A stretch of 47,126 bases of DNA from Alkalitalea saponilacus (GCF_900168165.1 NZ_FUYV01000025.1:1-47126), one strand, 5' to 3'. Positions 8,757 to 18,692 are shown, counted from the stretch's first letter. Numbers and translations are program-made. Notes: generated by a model not told the origin, from the letters alone.

Positions 8757-8788
8757 CAAACTTATATACTAATTAAATGTGTTTCAAA
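8757..8788 (-). promoter_or_regulatory. Candidate promoter for the lipoprotein gene
   Basis: On the minus strand, TTTG (8788-8785) is followed after 20 nt by TAAGTTTG (8764-8757), a full match to TAnnTTTG. It lies about 70 nt upstream of the ATG at 8689. Confidence 0.55.
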
Positions 8789-8853
8789 AGTGAAAATTTA
8801 TTTTAATATTTGCAAGCATGTTTAACCTATTGTATTTTTATTAAACCCAAGTT

Positions 8854-9711
8854 ATGAAACGTACCTTAATTTTTTCCATCCTGTTTTCTTCTATTCTCGC
8901 TTCGGCATTTTCTCAAACTGATTCCACCCGTCATAATCTTTATTCAAAAAAAGGGTTTTACTATTTTCCTGAAAAAGGAGATTGGACCATCAGTGTTGAT
9001 GCAACTCCTTTCTTAAGCTATATTGGAAGTTTAATTGGTAGCAAGGAATATTACGATGTATATTACTACGATGGGTGGGGTGAGTACATAAGTTCCAATC
9101 ATTATCGACAGGAATCACCGTCATTTGCATTTACAGCTCAAAATCCGGGAACCTTATTCTTTAAATATTTCTATGCTGAGGACAAAGCTTATCGGATGAA
9201 ATTCTTGTTTGGATATACTTCGGAGAAAGATATTCTGAGTACCCAAAGTTTTGGTTCCGATGAGGCATATTTGAAACAATCCGGACTTGCTGTCGGTTTG
9301 TTTTTTGGTCAGGAATATTATATGCCAATAAAAAGTCGGATCAGGGGATATTATGGTTATGAAGTAGGTGGTTTTTTACTTCCTTTTCGAGGAGGATCTT
9401 ATATTATAGATAACCAAACTTTTATTGGGAACATTGAATATGTTAACAAGGGCCTTATCGATGGAGACTTTGAAGAAAAAGGCGGGAGTACTTATGGGTT
9501 TTCTGCAAATGGTTTTTTAGGTGCAAAATGGTTTTTTGCTCCCAAAGTTGCGATCGGAGGGGAATTAGGATTGGGGTTAAAATATAGCACTATGACTGAG
9601 CGGGAATATACAAGTAGCGATGGTGTTAAAGTTGTTATCGATTCCGGAATGAACAAATTTGAATTATCCCCTTTTGCCAGCGGAAATTTAATTCTGCACA
9701 TTTTCTTTTAA
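8854..9711 (+). CDS. Predicted outer-membrane beta-barrel-like protein
   Basis: This 285-residue protein has a Sec signal peptide (about 1-20, ending ASAFSQ). It has many alternating aromatic/polar strands (FFKYFYAEDKAYRMKFLFGY, GFSANGFLGAKWFF) and ends in a terminal phenylalanine pair, as expected for an outer-membrane barrel. I do not recognise a specific family and no partner function is evident. It is transcribed away from the lipoprotein gene and is convergent with the DUF6048-like gene, with a 6-bp gap. Confidence 0.65.
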   Translation: MKRTLIFSILFSSILASAFSQTDSTRHNLYSKKGFYYFPEKGDWTISVDATPFLSYIGSLIGSKEYYDVYYYDGWGEYISSNHYRQESPSFAFTAQNPGTLFFKYFYAEDKAYRMKFLFGYTSEKDILSTQSFGSDEAYLKQSGLAVGLFFGQEYYMPIKSRIRGYYGYEVGGFLLPFRGGSYIIDNQTFIGNIEYVNKGLIDGDFEEKGGSTYGFSANGFLGAKWFFAPKVAIGGELGLGLKYSTMTEREYTSSDGVKVVIDSGMNKFELSPFASGNLILHIFF

Positions 9712-9717
9712 TGATAC

Positions 9718-10398
9718 CTACTTTTTCCAGGGAATCAGGTACTCTATGGTATATGAGAATCCTCCATTGAGTCTGTTGTCGCCGTTACCAAATCCGGGGA
9801 CATAGTATGGCTTAAGCATTTCGGGATTGTCCCGTAGAACAGAAACCCGGAGGTGAATGCTCCATCCAAGATAAAGGTTTTGAAAAACTTCCACCCTTGG
9901 GCCTCCCGATAGTTCTACCCAATGTGTATTAACGGTATGCGAACCTACACGGTCAACAAAGTCCGGCCAGTAACTGTTTTCAATGGTAAAGCGGGAGGCG
10001 CTCTGTTCTTGTATGGCCATTCCATAGGCTATACCAAACAAAAGATGGGCATGTGTTCCCGGCTCTCGCTTGGAGAGAGAGTTTAATTCAATCCCGGCTT
10101 TTAGAAAAGTGCCGTTTGAATCGTATGAATAGGCATCCTGATTAAAACTGACATTTTCGAAGCCTGCTTCACCTCGAAAAAACAAATTTTCGGCTACGTT
10201 AATCCGTGTTAGAAAAGAAATGCCTGTGCGATCGTTATCCATTATCCGATTAAACGGGCCTGCCAGATTAATGCCGAGGGTAAATCCCTGCGGATCGCGG
10301 GGAACCTCTTCCATGTTGATTTGTGCGGCGATGGCCGTAGAAATCAAAAGGAAAAAACTAATAGATATATATTTGAACATTCTGAAAATCTTCTCCAT
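9718..10398 (-). CDS. DUF6048-like porin-type protein
   Basis: About 226 residues with an N-terminal signal peptide (ISFFLLISTAIAAQ). The beta-rich body contains GFTLGINLAGPFNRIMDNDRTG and terminal strands like those of small outer-membrane barrels. The arrangement after a small DUF6452-like lipoprotein matches the DUF6452-DUF6048 pair common in Bacteroidota; that assignment is from recall. ATG at 10398 or 10380 are both plausible starts. Either overlaps the 3' end of the upstream gene (by 41 or 23 nt), so the two are probably coupled. A longer frame reaching 10515 lies inside the upstream gene and was not used. Confidence 0.6.
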   Translation of the reverse strand: MEKIFRMFKYISISFFLLISTAIAAQINMEEVPRDPQGFTLGINLAGPFNRIMDNDRTGISFLTRINVAENLFFRGEAGFENVSFNQDAYSYDSNGTFLKAGIELNSLSKREPGTHAHLLFGIAYGMAIQEQSASRFTIENSYWPDFVDRVGSHTVNTHWVELSGGPRVEVFQNLYLGWSIHLRVSVLRDNPEMLKPYYVPGFGNGDNRLNGGFSYTIEYLIPWKK

Positions 10399-10837
10399 AA
10401 TTAACCAGGGGATATATGATCGAAACAGAATCGATAAAAGTGTTTGTAAACCAAATGGTATCCAGTTCAAAATTGAATGTAAAACCACATTCTCTTGAAA
10501 TGTACTCCATCTCACTTTGATGCCTGAACCAAATGGTATCCAGATAATTGTCGCTTGAAATCACAAAGGCCGTGGTATCAGATGAAAAGGACAGCGGTAA
10601 AAACAGTCGCGACACGCTGATGCTGTCGTAGATTCTTTCACTAGAGCGATCAAGACCAAAAATGGTGGTACCGGCCAGAGTTGTATCTCTGTTTGTATGA
10701 AAAGATACCAATTCCACCTGAACGGCACTTTGGTTCGACAAACAGATTTGATCCTGCGTGCATGATGCCGGAAGCATCATGGCAACGAATAGAATAATAA
10801 ATAGAAACTTAAATGGTCTCAGCATGAATTTCTGCAT
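10358..10837 (-). CDS. DUF6452-like small lipoprotein
   Basis: About 159 residues with a type II signal peptide and lipobox MLPASC. The mature part begins TQDQICLSNQSAVQVELVSF and is predicted to be beta-sandwich-like, with no catalytic motif. The CxxxxxC-like start and the adjacent downstream barrel protein are typical of DUF6452 genes. ATG at 10837 or 10825 could be used; an upstream TTG at 10852 is less likely. Function unknown; probably an envelope protein working with its neighbour. Confidence 0.6.
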   Translation of the reverse strand: MQKFMLRPFKFLFIILFVAMMLPASCTQDQICLSNQSAVQVELVSFHTNRDTTLAGTTIFGLDRSSERIYDSISVSRLFLPLSFSSDTTAFVISSDNYLDTIWFRHQSEMEYISRECGFTFNFELDTIWFTNTFIDSVSIIYPLVNYGEDFQNVQIYIY

Positions 10838-10913
10838 TAATGACAATGGCAAAAGTAAAAATAAAATCAGAGAGTGCCTTATTACATCATGACGTTTTTA
10901 TTCGATGCGTTAA

Positions 10914-10976
10914 AGTGTGTCCGAATACGTGCACACACATGTTCGGTTCCGAACACATGTGTATTGAATTCAATAT
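10914..10976. repeat. Cluster of inverted repeats in the divergent spacer
   Basis: The spacer between the DUF6452-like gene and the M16 peptidase gene holds an interrupted dyad, CACATGTTCGG (10936-10946) against CCGAACACATGTG (10949-10961). A perfect 14-bp palindrome TATTGAATTCAATA follows at 10962-10975. These could be operators or a transcription-termination hairpin; no T-run follows directly. Confidence 0.45.
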
Positions 10977-11193
10977 CGTTTACAGTTTTCAAACATTTAA
11001 AAGTTAGAACTTAACAATTGGTGGCCTGCTATTTGTCATGATTTTTTCCCCCTTTGTCATTTTATAGAACCATTTCATCATAGGTTCAATTTTCTGGTTG
11101 AAAACCATTTTCAAATGATTTAATTTTACAAGTCTGAAATCTTAGATGTTTTGAATGTCCCAACCAAATTTTTAAAACAAATTTTTATTTAAC

Positions 11194-12522
11194 ATGAAGC
11201 AAACGAAAAAGTTATTACTGTTTTTTCTTGGCTTGTTCATCGCCATGTTTCCGGTGGATGCTCAATCCGGGAGGATTGAGTTCTCGGAATTTACCCTGGG
11301 CAACGGACTGCATGTAGTTTTACATCAGGACAACGCCACTCCTATTGTAACAGTGGCTGTAATGTATGATGTAGGTTCCAAGCATGAGCGTCCGGACAGA
11401 ACCGGGTTCGCACACTTTTTTGAACATTTGATGTTTGAAGGAACCAAGCATATTCCCCGCGGCGAGTATGCAAGGTTTGTAGAAATGGCCGGTGGAACCC
11501 TCAATGCCAACACTTCTGCCGACAGAACCTACTATTATCAGACCCTCCCTTCCAACCAGCTTGAACTTGGATTGTGGCTGGAATCGGAAAGGATGCTGCA
11601 CGCATCGGTGGATTCTGTTGGAATCCAAACCCAAAAGCAGGTCGTAATTGAGGAACGTAAACAGATGTATGACAACCGGCCATACGGAACCATTCTGATT
11701 GAAACCATGGCACGGGCATTCACCAAACATCCATACCAATGGACCACCATTGGAGAACCTGAACACATCATGGCTGCTGAAGACCACGAGTTTCAGGAAT
11801 TCTATGAGATGTTCTATGTACCAAACAATGCTGTTCTGGTAATTGCCGGAGATATTGTAAAAGAAGATACTCGTGCTCTTATTGAGAAATATTTTGGTGA
11901 TATCCCAACAAGAACCGAAGAGATTTATCGTCCTAACATCATTGAACCTCCATTAAAAGCTGAGGTGCGCGATACCATATTCGATAATGTACAGATTCCT
12001 CTGGTTCTGCAAGCATACCGCACGCCCGCTCTCAATACCGAAGATTACTTTGCCATCGATATGCTGGGTACTTTGCTATCAACCGGGCAGAGTTCAAGAT
12101 TTTTCAGGGAGCTTGTAGATAATCAGGAGTTGGCACTTCAGGTAGGAACTTTTCCGCTGCCTTACAATGAACCAACGGTAACCTTAACTTATGCTTTTGC
12201 CAATATGGGGATAGAACCTCATGTATTGGAAGAGGCCATGAATGCAGAGATTGAAAAGGTTCGTAATGAATTGATTCCCGAAGAGGAATTCCAAAAACTG
12301 AGAAATCAGTTTGAAAACGATATCATTGGCGGGAATTCCAGAATTGCTGAGCGCGCTCATAATTTGGCCACTTATCACACGTATTTTGGCGATGCATCAC
12401 TCATCAATAAGGAATTGGAAAAATATATGGCAGTAACACGTGAGGATATTCAAAGAGTTGCCAGAAAATATTTCCGTACCGATAACCGCGTGGTGTTATA
12501 CTATTTACCAAAAAGACAATAG
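11194..12522 (+). CDS. M16 zinc peptidase (catalytic subunit)
   Basis: A 442-residue secreted insulinase-family peptidase. A signal peptide spans about 1-24 (ending VDAQS). The inverted zinc motif HFFEH lies at H74-E77-H78, with the third ligand E154 exactly 76 residues after H78, the usual spacing. A second M16 half-domain follows (about 200-440) with the pattern PRALIEKYFGDIP-like segments. The length fits a single ~45-kDa subunit that pairs with a second M16 protein, which is the next gene, 14 bp downstream. It is likely periplasmic and degrades peptides. Confidence 0.92.
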   Translation: MKQTKKLLLFFLGLFIAMFPVDAQSGRIEFSEFTLGNGLHVVLHQDNATPIVTVAVMYDVGSKHERPDRTGFAHFFEHLMFEGTKHIPRGEYARFVEMAGGTLNANTSADRTYYYQTLPSNQLELGLWLESERMLHASVDSVGIQTQKQVVIEERKQMYDNRPYGTILIETMARAFTKHPYQWTTIGEPEHIMAAEDHEFQEFYEMFYVPNNAVLVIAGDIVKEDTRALIEKYFGDIPTRTEEIYRPNIIEPPLKAEVRDTIFDNVQIPLVLQAYRTPALNTEDYFAIDMLGTLLSTGQSSRFFRELVDNQELALQVGTFPLPYNEPTVTLTYAFANMGIEPHVLEEAMNAEIEKVRNELIPEEEFQKLRNQFENDIIGGNSRIAERAHNLATYHTYFGDASLINKELEKYMAVTREDIQRVARKYFRTDNRVVLYYLPKRQ

Positions 12523-12536
12523 AAAATTGATATACA

Positions 12537-14594
12537 ATGAAGAAGATCATATTATCCATTCTTACAATTTGTTTTACCACCGGACTGCTTGCTCAGCTCG
12601 ACAGAAGCACTCCGCCATCGGCCGGTCCGGCTCCGCAGATCAATATAGGAGAGTACAAGAAGTTTAAGCTTTCCAATGGTTTGCAGGTTTTTGTGGTTGA
12701 AGACAACAGACTCCCATTTGTAGCTTATAGTCTTAATCTGGAAATCGATCCCATTCTGGAAGGCGAAGCAGTGGGTTACGTTTCTATGGCCGGATCGCTC
12801 ATGCGCTCAGGTACTACCAACCGCACAAAAGGTGAAATAGATGAAGCCATTGATTTTATTGGTGCTACATTTAATACCTTTTCTGATGGCATGTATGCAC
12901 GTTCATTGAAAAAACACAGTGAAGAATTACTGGAAATCATGTCAGACGTGGTTATGAACCCCTCATTCCAACAGGAAGAACTAGATCGAAGCATCCTGCG
13001 GATGCGCTCTGCATTACAAGCCAATAAATCAGATGCGGGATCCATTGCCGCTAATGTGGCCAATGTTTTGCGCTTTGGCAAAAACGACCCATACGGAGAA
13101 CTGGTATCTGAGGAGACCCTCGAAAACATCACTGTGGATCTTTTAAAGGATTACCATAAAACCTATTTCCGACCCAATGTGGGGTATCTGGTAATTGTTG
13201 GTGACATTTCCCTAAAAGAGGCAAAAAAGCAAGCAAAAAAACACTTTGGGAAATGGAAAAAAGGAGATGTTCCTACCCACCAATATAATGATCCCGCAAA
13301 GTATGAGCAACCTAAGGTTGCCATTGCAAACAGGGAGGGAGCCAAACAATCCACAATAAATGTTACACACACTGTGAATTTAACCCCGGGACACCCCGAT
13401 GCCATTAAAGCATCGCTGATGAATCAGATTTTGGGTGGCGGCTCCTTTAACGCACGCTTATTCCAAAACCTGCGAGAAGATAAAGCATTTACCTATGGGG
13501 CATACTCCCGTTTGAGCAACGACAAAAGAATCGGTCATTTTACCGCTTCTACGGAGGTGCGCACTTCGGTAACCGACAGCGCTGTTTATGAGATTTTACA
13601 TGAAATGACCAGAATGCGCACAGAGTTGGTGAGTGAGGAGGAGCTGGATTTGATGAAAAATGTTCTCACCGGCAGTTTCTCCCGTTCCCTTGAAGATCCG
13701 CAAACCGTGGCACGTTTTGCGCTCAATATTGAGCGATATAATCTGCCTGCTGATTACTATCGCACTTACCTGGAAAAGGTGGCTGCAGTAACTCCACAGG
13801 ACATCAAAGCCATGGCTAATAAATATCTGCATCCCGATCACGTGATCATCCTTGCTGTGGGAGAGGCCGATAAAATCCGTGAGTCGTTAAGCAAATTTTC
13901 ACCAACAGGAGAGGTGGTTCAGTATGATTTTTATGGCAATGTGGTGACCGGCCCTCGCGAAGTGACAGATGTCAATGCAGTTGAAGTCATTGAGCGTTAT
14001 TTGGAGGCCATTGGAGGCCATGATGCAGTGAATGCCGTAGAAGATGTAAAAATGCATGCCAGCTTTACCATTCAGGGCATGCAGTTAAATATGATAACCC
14101 AACAAAAAGCTCCAAATAAACTATTGGTGGAAACCTTAATGGGTGGAAATGTTGTTACAAAACAGGTGTTTGATGGCGTAAACGGACTGATTGTATCCCC
14201 AATGGGAGAACAGCGTCTGGAAGGTGAGATGCTTGAAGAGATGAAGAAGGCATCAGCCTTGTTTGCCGAACACGCACTTTTAAAGCCCGATGCTGAAATT
14301 GAGCTGGTGGGTGTAGAAAATGTTGAAGGAATGGAAGCTTTCCGAATTAACGTTTTGAGCAATGGCGAGAGCACCAAGAGCCTCTATTATTGTGTTGAAA
14401 GTGGTTTAAAATTAAGAGAAGTGAGCACCGGTATGCAAGGAACTGTTATCTCCGTTTTTATGGATTACAAAGAAGTTAATGGGGTGAAGTTTCCTTCGGC
14501 CATGCGACAAAGCGCCGGACCTCAAACTTTTGATATTACCATCGATTCCATTGAAGTGAACACAGGAATTGATGATGAAGTTTTTGCTTTATAG
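12537..14594 (+). CDS. M16-like partner subunit with extra C-terminal domain
   Basis: A 685-residue secreted protein with a signal peptide (about 1-19). Residues about 35-455 form an M16 fold. The zinc motif is missing: the place of HXXEH reads GYVSMAGSLMRSGTTNR, so it should be the non-catalytic half of a heterodimer with the upstream peptidase. The C-terminal third (about 480-685) is an additional beta-rich domain (VIERYLEAIGGHDAVNAVED ... GVKFPSAMRQS) resembling LolA/outer-membrane lipoprotein-sorting-like or DUF4292-type folds, common in Bacteroidota M16 partners. A strong terminator follows. Confidence 0.88.
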   Translation: MKKIILSILTICFTTGLLAQLDRSTPPSAGPAPQINIGEYKKFKLSNGLQVFVVEDNRLPFVAYSLNLEIDPILEGEAVGYVSMAGSLMRSGTTNRTKGEIDEAIDFIGATFNTFSDGMYARSLKKHSEELLEIMSDVVMNPSFQQEELDRSILRMRSALQANKSDAGSIAANVANVLRFGKNDPYGELVSEETLENITVDLLKDYHKTYFRPNVGYLVIVGDISLKEAKKQAKKHFGKWKKGDVPTHQYNDPAKYEQPKVAIANREGAKQSTINVTHTVNLTPGHPDAIKASLMNQILGGGSFNARLFQNLREDKAFTYGAYSRLSNDKRIGHFTASTEVRTSVTDSAVYEILHEMTRMRTELVSEEELDLMKNVLTGSFSRSLEDPQTVARFALNIERYNLPADYYRTYLEKVAAVTPQDIKAMANKYLHPDHVIILAVGEADKIRESLSKFSPTGEVVQYDFYGNVVTGPREVTDVNAVEVIERYLEAIGGHDAVNAVEDVKMHASFTIQGMQLNMITQQKAPNKLLVETLMGGNVVTKQVFDGVNGLIVSPMGEQRLEGEMLEEMKKASALFAEHALLKPDAEIELVGVENVEGMEAFRINVLSNGESTKSLYYCVESGLKLREVSTGMQGTVISVFMDYKEVNGVKFPSAMRQSAGPQTFDITIDSIEVNTGIDDEVFAL

Positions 14595-14612
14595 CATCAC
14601 AAATGCAATGAC

Positions 14613-14647
14613 AAAAAGGCGCAAAGTTTATGCTTTGCGCCTTTTTT
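14613..14647 (+). terminator. Rho-independent terminator after the M16 operon
   Basis: A 14-bp stem, AAAAAGGCGCAAAG against CTTTGCGCCTTTTT, with a 6-nt loop and a T-run, 18 bp after the stop codon. Confidence 0.9.
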
Positions 14648-14710
14648 ATCTTTAGGTTCGATGTTTCCATTGTTAACTTAAAACCCTGAACTATAAACCA
14701 TAAACAAACA

Positions 14711-14758
14711 ACCTTTCCACCCTATTACCATCTTACCTTTCCACCCTCTCACCTTTTA
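14711..14758. repeat. Two-copy 24-bp imperfect direct repeat
   Basis: ACCTTTCCACCCT begins at 14711 and again at 14735, so two adjacent 24-bp units share their first 13 bases and diverge later. It lies between the M16 terminator and the 3' end of focA and is probably a small tandem duplication. Confidence 0.6.
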
Positions 14759-15538
14759 TTCCTTGTCATAAACAAACCAATAAAGTGTCCCGGTAAAGAA
14801 TGAACCACCAACTATGTTGCCAAGTGTAGCAGGAATCAGGTTGCTGGTAATGAATTCTCCCCATGTAATATCAGCACCATGAAAGATGGCTGCCGGAATA
14901 TAGAACATATTGGCCACACTGTGTTCAAATCCCATGGCTACGAACGCCATAATGGGAAACCAGATGGCCATTATTTTTCCGGGAATATCACGAGCGGCAA
15001 AGGCGGTCCAAACCGCTAATGTCACCAGCCAGTTGGCTCCAATCCCTTTTGCAAAAACAGAAGTAAACGTGGCAGAAGTTTTATAATCCGCAATTCCATG
15101 CAAGAATCCCAACCATGGTTCGCTTTGAAAAATGCCGGTGTGATATGCCAATGCCCAGGCAACGAAAACAGAGCCAATGAAATTTCCCAAATAAACAATT
15201 CCCCAGTTTTTAAACATGGCTTTAACTGAAATCTTTCCGGAGGCAACAGGGGGTATAAAATAGGCGGTATTGCCTGTGAAGAGATCGGCACCGGCAATTA
15301 CAACAAGCATTAGTCCCATGGGGAAAACGGCACCCATGGCAAGCTTTTGGAGGCCTGGATTTTGTGCAGCTATTTCGGGCATGCCACCCGCAATAGAAAT
15401 AGAAAGCAGTCCGCCAAATGCAATGTAGGCACCTGCTAAAAATGAAAGAACAATGGTTTTTGAAACGGGAGAGTTACTCCGCTTAAAAGCAGCATCGTAA
15501 ACCCCAGCCAGAATCTCCTTTGAAGTAAAATAAGACAT
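14756..15538 (-). CDS. focA: Formate/nitrite transporter family channel
   Basis: A 260-residue inner-membrane protein with six predicted helices and FNT-family motifs, including GAYIAFGGLLSISIAGG and the segment GNFIGSVFVAWALAYHTG. FocA channels move formate across the inner membrane as a pentamer. Its place downstream of pflB and pflA on the same strand supports export or re-import of formate made by PflB. About 160 bp separate it from pflA, so it may have its own promoter. Confidence 0.9.
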   Translation of the reverse strand: MSYFTSKEILAGVYDAAFKRSNSPVSKTIVLSFLAGAYIAFGGLLSISIAGGMPEIAAQNPGLQKLAMGAVFPMGLMLVVIAGADLFTGNTAYFIPPVASGKISVKAMFKNWGIVYLGNFIGSVFVAWALAYHTGIFQSEPWLGFLHGIADYKTSATFTSVFAKGIGANWLVTLAVWTAFAARDIPGKIMAIWFPIMAFVAMGFEHSVANMFYIPAAIFHGADITWGEFITSNLIPATLGNIVGGSFFTGTLYWFVYDKE

Positions 15539-15697
15539 TTCAATTTTGTCTTTAAGCGTTTTTGATATATGAAAATTAGATAGATTGTAAAAATGACAGA
15601 GGCACAGATGTCAAAAAATCTTTTCCATCTGATGAATCCATCTTGTTTCAATCCCGAATTCCAATCCGCAAAAGTATGACTTTGAACTTAAAAGTGC

Positions 15698-16513
15698 CTA
15701 GTTTATCACCACTTCTTTTAAATATTGTTCAAAAATGGTTTTGGCTTTTAGAAGTTGTGCTTCTGTATTAGAGGGAACGTCTGTTAGTTGGTATTTCCAT
15801 CCCAGCGATTCATATTTGTGTTCGCCAAGCTTATGGTATGGCTGAATTTCCAGCTTTTCGATGTTTCCTTTGTTTGCAAGGAACTGTCCCATTTTATGCA
15901 AATCCTCTTCATCATCAGAATATCCGGGCACCAAAACATATCTTATCCATGTGGGGATGTTTTCAGATGCCAAATATTCAGCAAAAGCCAGTGTGCGGTC
16001 GTTCTGCTTTCCGGTAAGTTTAAGATGTTTTTGGTTGTCGATGTGTTTGATGTCGAGAAGTACAAGGTCAGTATGTTTCAACAATTCTTTGGAGTTGTTG
16101 TTTAAAATGGTTCCGTTGGTATCAATACAAGTATGTAATCCCTCATTTTGTAATTTCTGAAAGAAAGGAACCAAATCTCTTGCCTGCATTAAAGGTTCAC
16201 CTCCTGAAACGGTAACTCCTCCTTTTTTTCCGAAAAAGGGGCGTTGTCGTTGTGCCATTTGAACAAGATTGTCCAGTTCATATTCGTAACCAGCGCCAAA
16301 CTCAATGGTGTCGGGATTGGCGCAATATAAACATTTGAGATTACATCCCTGAAGGAAAATAACCAGCCGAATACCTGGTCCGTCATAGGTTCCCAGAGAT
16401 TCAACGGAATGAACTCTCAGTTTTGGGGCAGGAGCCACACGCGGCCTGCTTGTGCAGGCTGCGTGGGTTTGTACCCTCTTATACGGTTTCAAAGAAACTT
16501 CTTGCAATAACAT
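15698..16513 (-). CDS. pflA: Pyruvate formate-lyase activating enzyme
   Basis: A radical SAM glycyl-radical activase with CX3CX2C at C57, C61 and C64 (GCNLKCLYC) in the 271-residue frame, and the family-typical [16 protein letters not shown] before it. It makes the glycyl radical on PflB. The frame opens at ATG 16513, overlapping the pflB end by 35 bp, but the first 25 residues are encoded partly by a hairpin and do not resemble the family. GTG at 16440-16438, giving [11 protein letters not shown], would yield a more normal N terminus. Which start is used is uncertain. Confidence 0.93.
   Translation of the reverse strand: MLLQEVSLKPYKRVQTHAACTSRPRVAPAPKLRVHSVESLGTYDGPGIRLVIFLQGCNLKCLYCANPDTIEFGAGYEYELDNLVQMAQRQRPFFGKKGGVTVSGGEPLMQARDLVPFFQKLQNEGLHTCIDTNGTILNNNSKELLKHTDLVLLDIKHIDNQKHLKLTGKQNDRTLAFAEYLASENIPTWIRYVLVPGYSDDEEDLHKMGQFLANKGNIEKLEIQPYHKLGEHKYESLGWKYQLTDVPSNTEAQLLKAKTIFEQYLKEVVIN
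16438..16465 (-). promoter_or_regulatory. Hairpin between pflB and pflA
   Basis: A 12-bp stem (one G-T wobble) with a 4-nt loop: CACGCGGCCTGC at 16438-16449 against GCAGGCTGCGTG at 16454-16465 on the plus strand. It starts 14 nt after the pflB stop in the transcript and ends at the candidate GTG start of pflA. There is no T-run, so it is not a standard terminator. It could stabilise the pflB message or limit pflA translation. Confidence 0.65.
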
Positions 16514-18692
16514 CTTGCTGCTGGGCTCTTGTTAGTCTTACAAAATTTACGGCATAACCTGATACACGGATGGTCAACTGAGGATATTTCTCAGGATTTT
16601 CCATGGCATCGGCAAGCATTTCACGGTTCATCACGTTCACGTTGAGGTGATGGGCATCTTTGGCAAAATATCCATCCATAATGGAAGCCAGGTTTTCAGT
16701 ACGCTGATCCTGTGTTGCGCCAAGTGTTTTAGGAACAATGCTGAAGGTGTTGGAGATACCGTCCAATGAGTCGCGGTAATCAATTTTCGAAACCGAACTC
16801 AAAGATGCAATGGCACCACTTTTATCGCGTCCGTGCATGGGGTTTGCTCCGGGAGCAAACGGTATTCCAAGGGCTCTTCCGTCGGGCGTTGCACCTGTTT
16901 TCTGCCCATACACCACGTTGGAGGTAATGGTCAGGATGGAAAGCGTTGGTTCGGCATTTTTATAGGTTCTCAGCTCTTTCAGCAAACCGTTGAAATAGGA
17001 AGGAATCTGCTTCGCGAAAATATCCACGCGGTCGTCATCATTTCCGTAGCACGGAAATTCACCTTCGATTTTAAAATCGGTGGTAAGACCTTTCTCATTG
17101 CGAATGGCAGTCACTTTTGCATGTTTAATGGCCGAAAGCGAATCGGCAACAATACTCAGACCGGCAGCTCCGTATGCCAGATTGATTTTCGGATTGGTAT
17201 CCACCAAAGCCATCTGCATTTTTTCGTAATAGTACTTATCGTGCATGTAGTGGATAATGTTCATGGACTCATTGTAAACCCTGGCAACTTCTTTCATGGC
17301 CAGTTTGAAATTATCCATTACCTCTCCAAGTTCAAGCGTGTCTGAACTCAATTTCGGAATGTTGGAAAGCACTTTTTTGCCTGATAGCTCGCAATACCCT
17401 TCGTTCAATGCAAGCAACAAAGTTTTTGCCAGGTTGGTACGTGCTCCAAAGAACTGGATTTGTTTTCCAATCTCCTGGAAGGAAACGCAACATGCAATTC
17501 CGTAGTCGTCGCTGTTGCGGGTGCACTGCATCAGGTCGTCGTTTTCGTACTGGATAGACGAGGTATCGATGGAAACCTGAGCGGCGAATCTTTTGAATCC
17601 TTCGGGCAAGTCCTGCGACCAAAGAATGGTCATGTTTGGTTCCGGTGATGGCCCCAAATTGTATAGTGTCTGTAGGAAACGGAAAGAGGTTTTGGTCACC
17701 TTGTGGCGTCCATCTGCCAGTTTTCCGCCAATGGCTTCGGTCACCCAGGTTGGGTCGCCGGCAAAAATTTCATTGTATGCTTCCATGCGCAGGTGGCGAA
17801 CCATGCGAAGTTTCATCACGAATTGGTCAACCAATTCCTGTGCATAATCTTCAGTAATTTTTCCCTCCTCAATGTCTTTTTCTATATATATGTCCAGGAA
17901 CGAACTCACATTTCCTAAAGACATGGCCGCTCCGTCCTGCTCCTTAACGGCAGCCAGGTAAGCCATGTAAACCCACTGTACAGCTTCTTGGGCAGTTTTT
18001 GCCGGACGAGACAAGTCCAATCCGTAAATATCACCCAGTTCTTTCAATTGGTGAAGCGCTTTGATTTGCTCAGCAACCTCTTCCCTCAATCTGATGCGCT
18101 CATCGGTCATGGGGCCAACCAGTGATAACATGTCAAGCTTTTTAGCCTGAATCAATCTCTCGGTTCCATAAAGAGCCAGACGACGGTAATCACCAATGAT
18201 TCGTCCACGAGCGTAATTATCAGGAAGACCGGTTAAAATACCCAATGAGCGGTATAATCTGATTTCAGGCGTATATACATCAAAAACCCCATCGTTATGT
18301 GTTTTTGCATAATTGTTGAAAATATCTTTTACACGTTCTGATGCTTCAACACCATGCTCTTCGCATGCTTTTTCAACCACGGCAATTCCGCCGTAAGGTT
18401 TCATGGCGCGTTTTAAAAGCATGTCAGTCTGAAGACCAACTATGATTTCATTCTCTTTATCAATATAGCCGGGGCCGTGCGAGGTCACACCCGAAACGGT
18501 TTCGGTGTCAATGGCCAGAACTCCGTTGTTGGCGCGTTCTTTTGAAATGGCATCCAGGCAGATGTTCCATAAATGTTTGGTGCGTTCACTGGCTTCGCAC
18601 AAAAATTGTGCGTCGCCATCGTAGGGGCGAACGTTCTTCAGCACAAAGTCACGAACGTCTATCGCATTTTCCCAATTGCCGGATTTAAACAT
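16479..18692 (-). CDS. pflB: Pyruvate formate-lyase (formate C-acetyltransferase)
   Basis: A 737-residue glycyl radical enzyme that splits pyruvate with CoA into acetyl-CoA and formate. The catalytic cysteine pair is C401-C402 ([12 protein letters not shown]). The glycyl-radical loop is near the C terminus at G712 ([18 protein letters not shown]). The length is close to the usual ~750-760. ATG at 18692 gives the family-like start [17 protein letters not shown]; a longer frame to 18776 runs into the leader. It is the first gene of pflB-pflA, with operator-like palindromes upstream, consistent with anaerobic control. Confidence 0.96.
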   Translation of the reverse strand: MFKSGNWENAIDVRDFVLKNVRPYDGDAQFLCEASERTKHLWNICLDAISKERANNGVLAIDTETVSGVTSHGPGYIDKENEIIVGLQTDMLLKRAMKPYGGIAVVEKACEEHGVEASERVKDIFNNYAKTHNDGVFDVYTPEIRLYRSLGILTGLPDNYARGRIIGDYRRLALYGTERLIQAKKLDMLSLVGPMTDERIRLREEVAEQIKALHQLKELGDIYGLDLSRPAKTAQEAVQWVYMAYLAAVKEQDGAAMSLGNVSSFLDIYIEKDIEEGKITEDYAQELVDQFVMKLRMVRHLRMEAYNEIFAGDPTWVTEAIGGKLADGRHKVTKTSFRFLQTLYNLGPSPEPNMTILWSQDLPEGFKRFAAQVSIDTSSIQYENDDLMQCTRNSDDYGIACCVSFQEIGKQIQFFGARTNLAKTLLLALNEGYCELSGKKVLSNIPKLSSDTLELGEVMDNFKLAMKEVARVYNESMNIIHYMHDKYYYEKMQMALVDTNPKINLAYGAAGLSIVADSLSAIKHAKVTAIRNEKGLTTDFKIEGEFPCYGNDDDRVDIFAKQIPSYFNGLLKELRTYKNAEPTLSILTITSNVVYGQKTGATPDGRALGIPFAPGANPMHGRDKSGAIASLSSVSKIDYRDSLDGISNTFSIVPKTLGATQDQRTENLASIMDGYFAKDAHHLNVNVMNREMLADAMENPEKYPQLTIRVSGYAVNFVRLTRAQQQDVIARSFFETV

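Noticed and set aside
10399-10515. 39-residue N-terminal extension of the DUF6048-like protein
   Set aside because: It lies inside the upstream lipoprotein gene and precedes a clear signal peptide.
11320-11787. Long minus-strand frames opposite the M16 gene
   Set aside because: They are antisense shadows of a well-supported coding region, with no domains.
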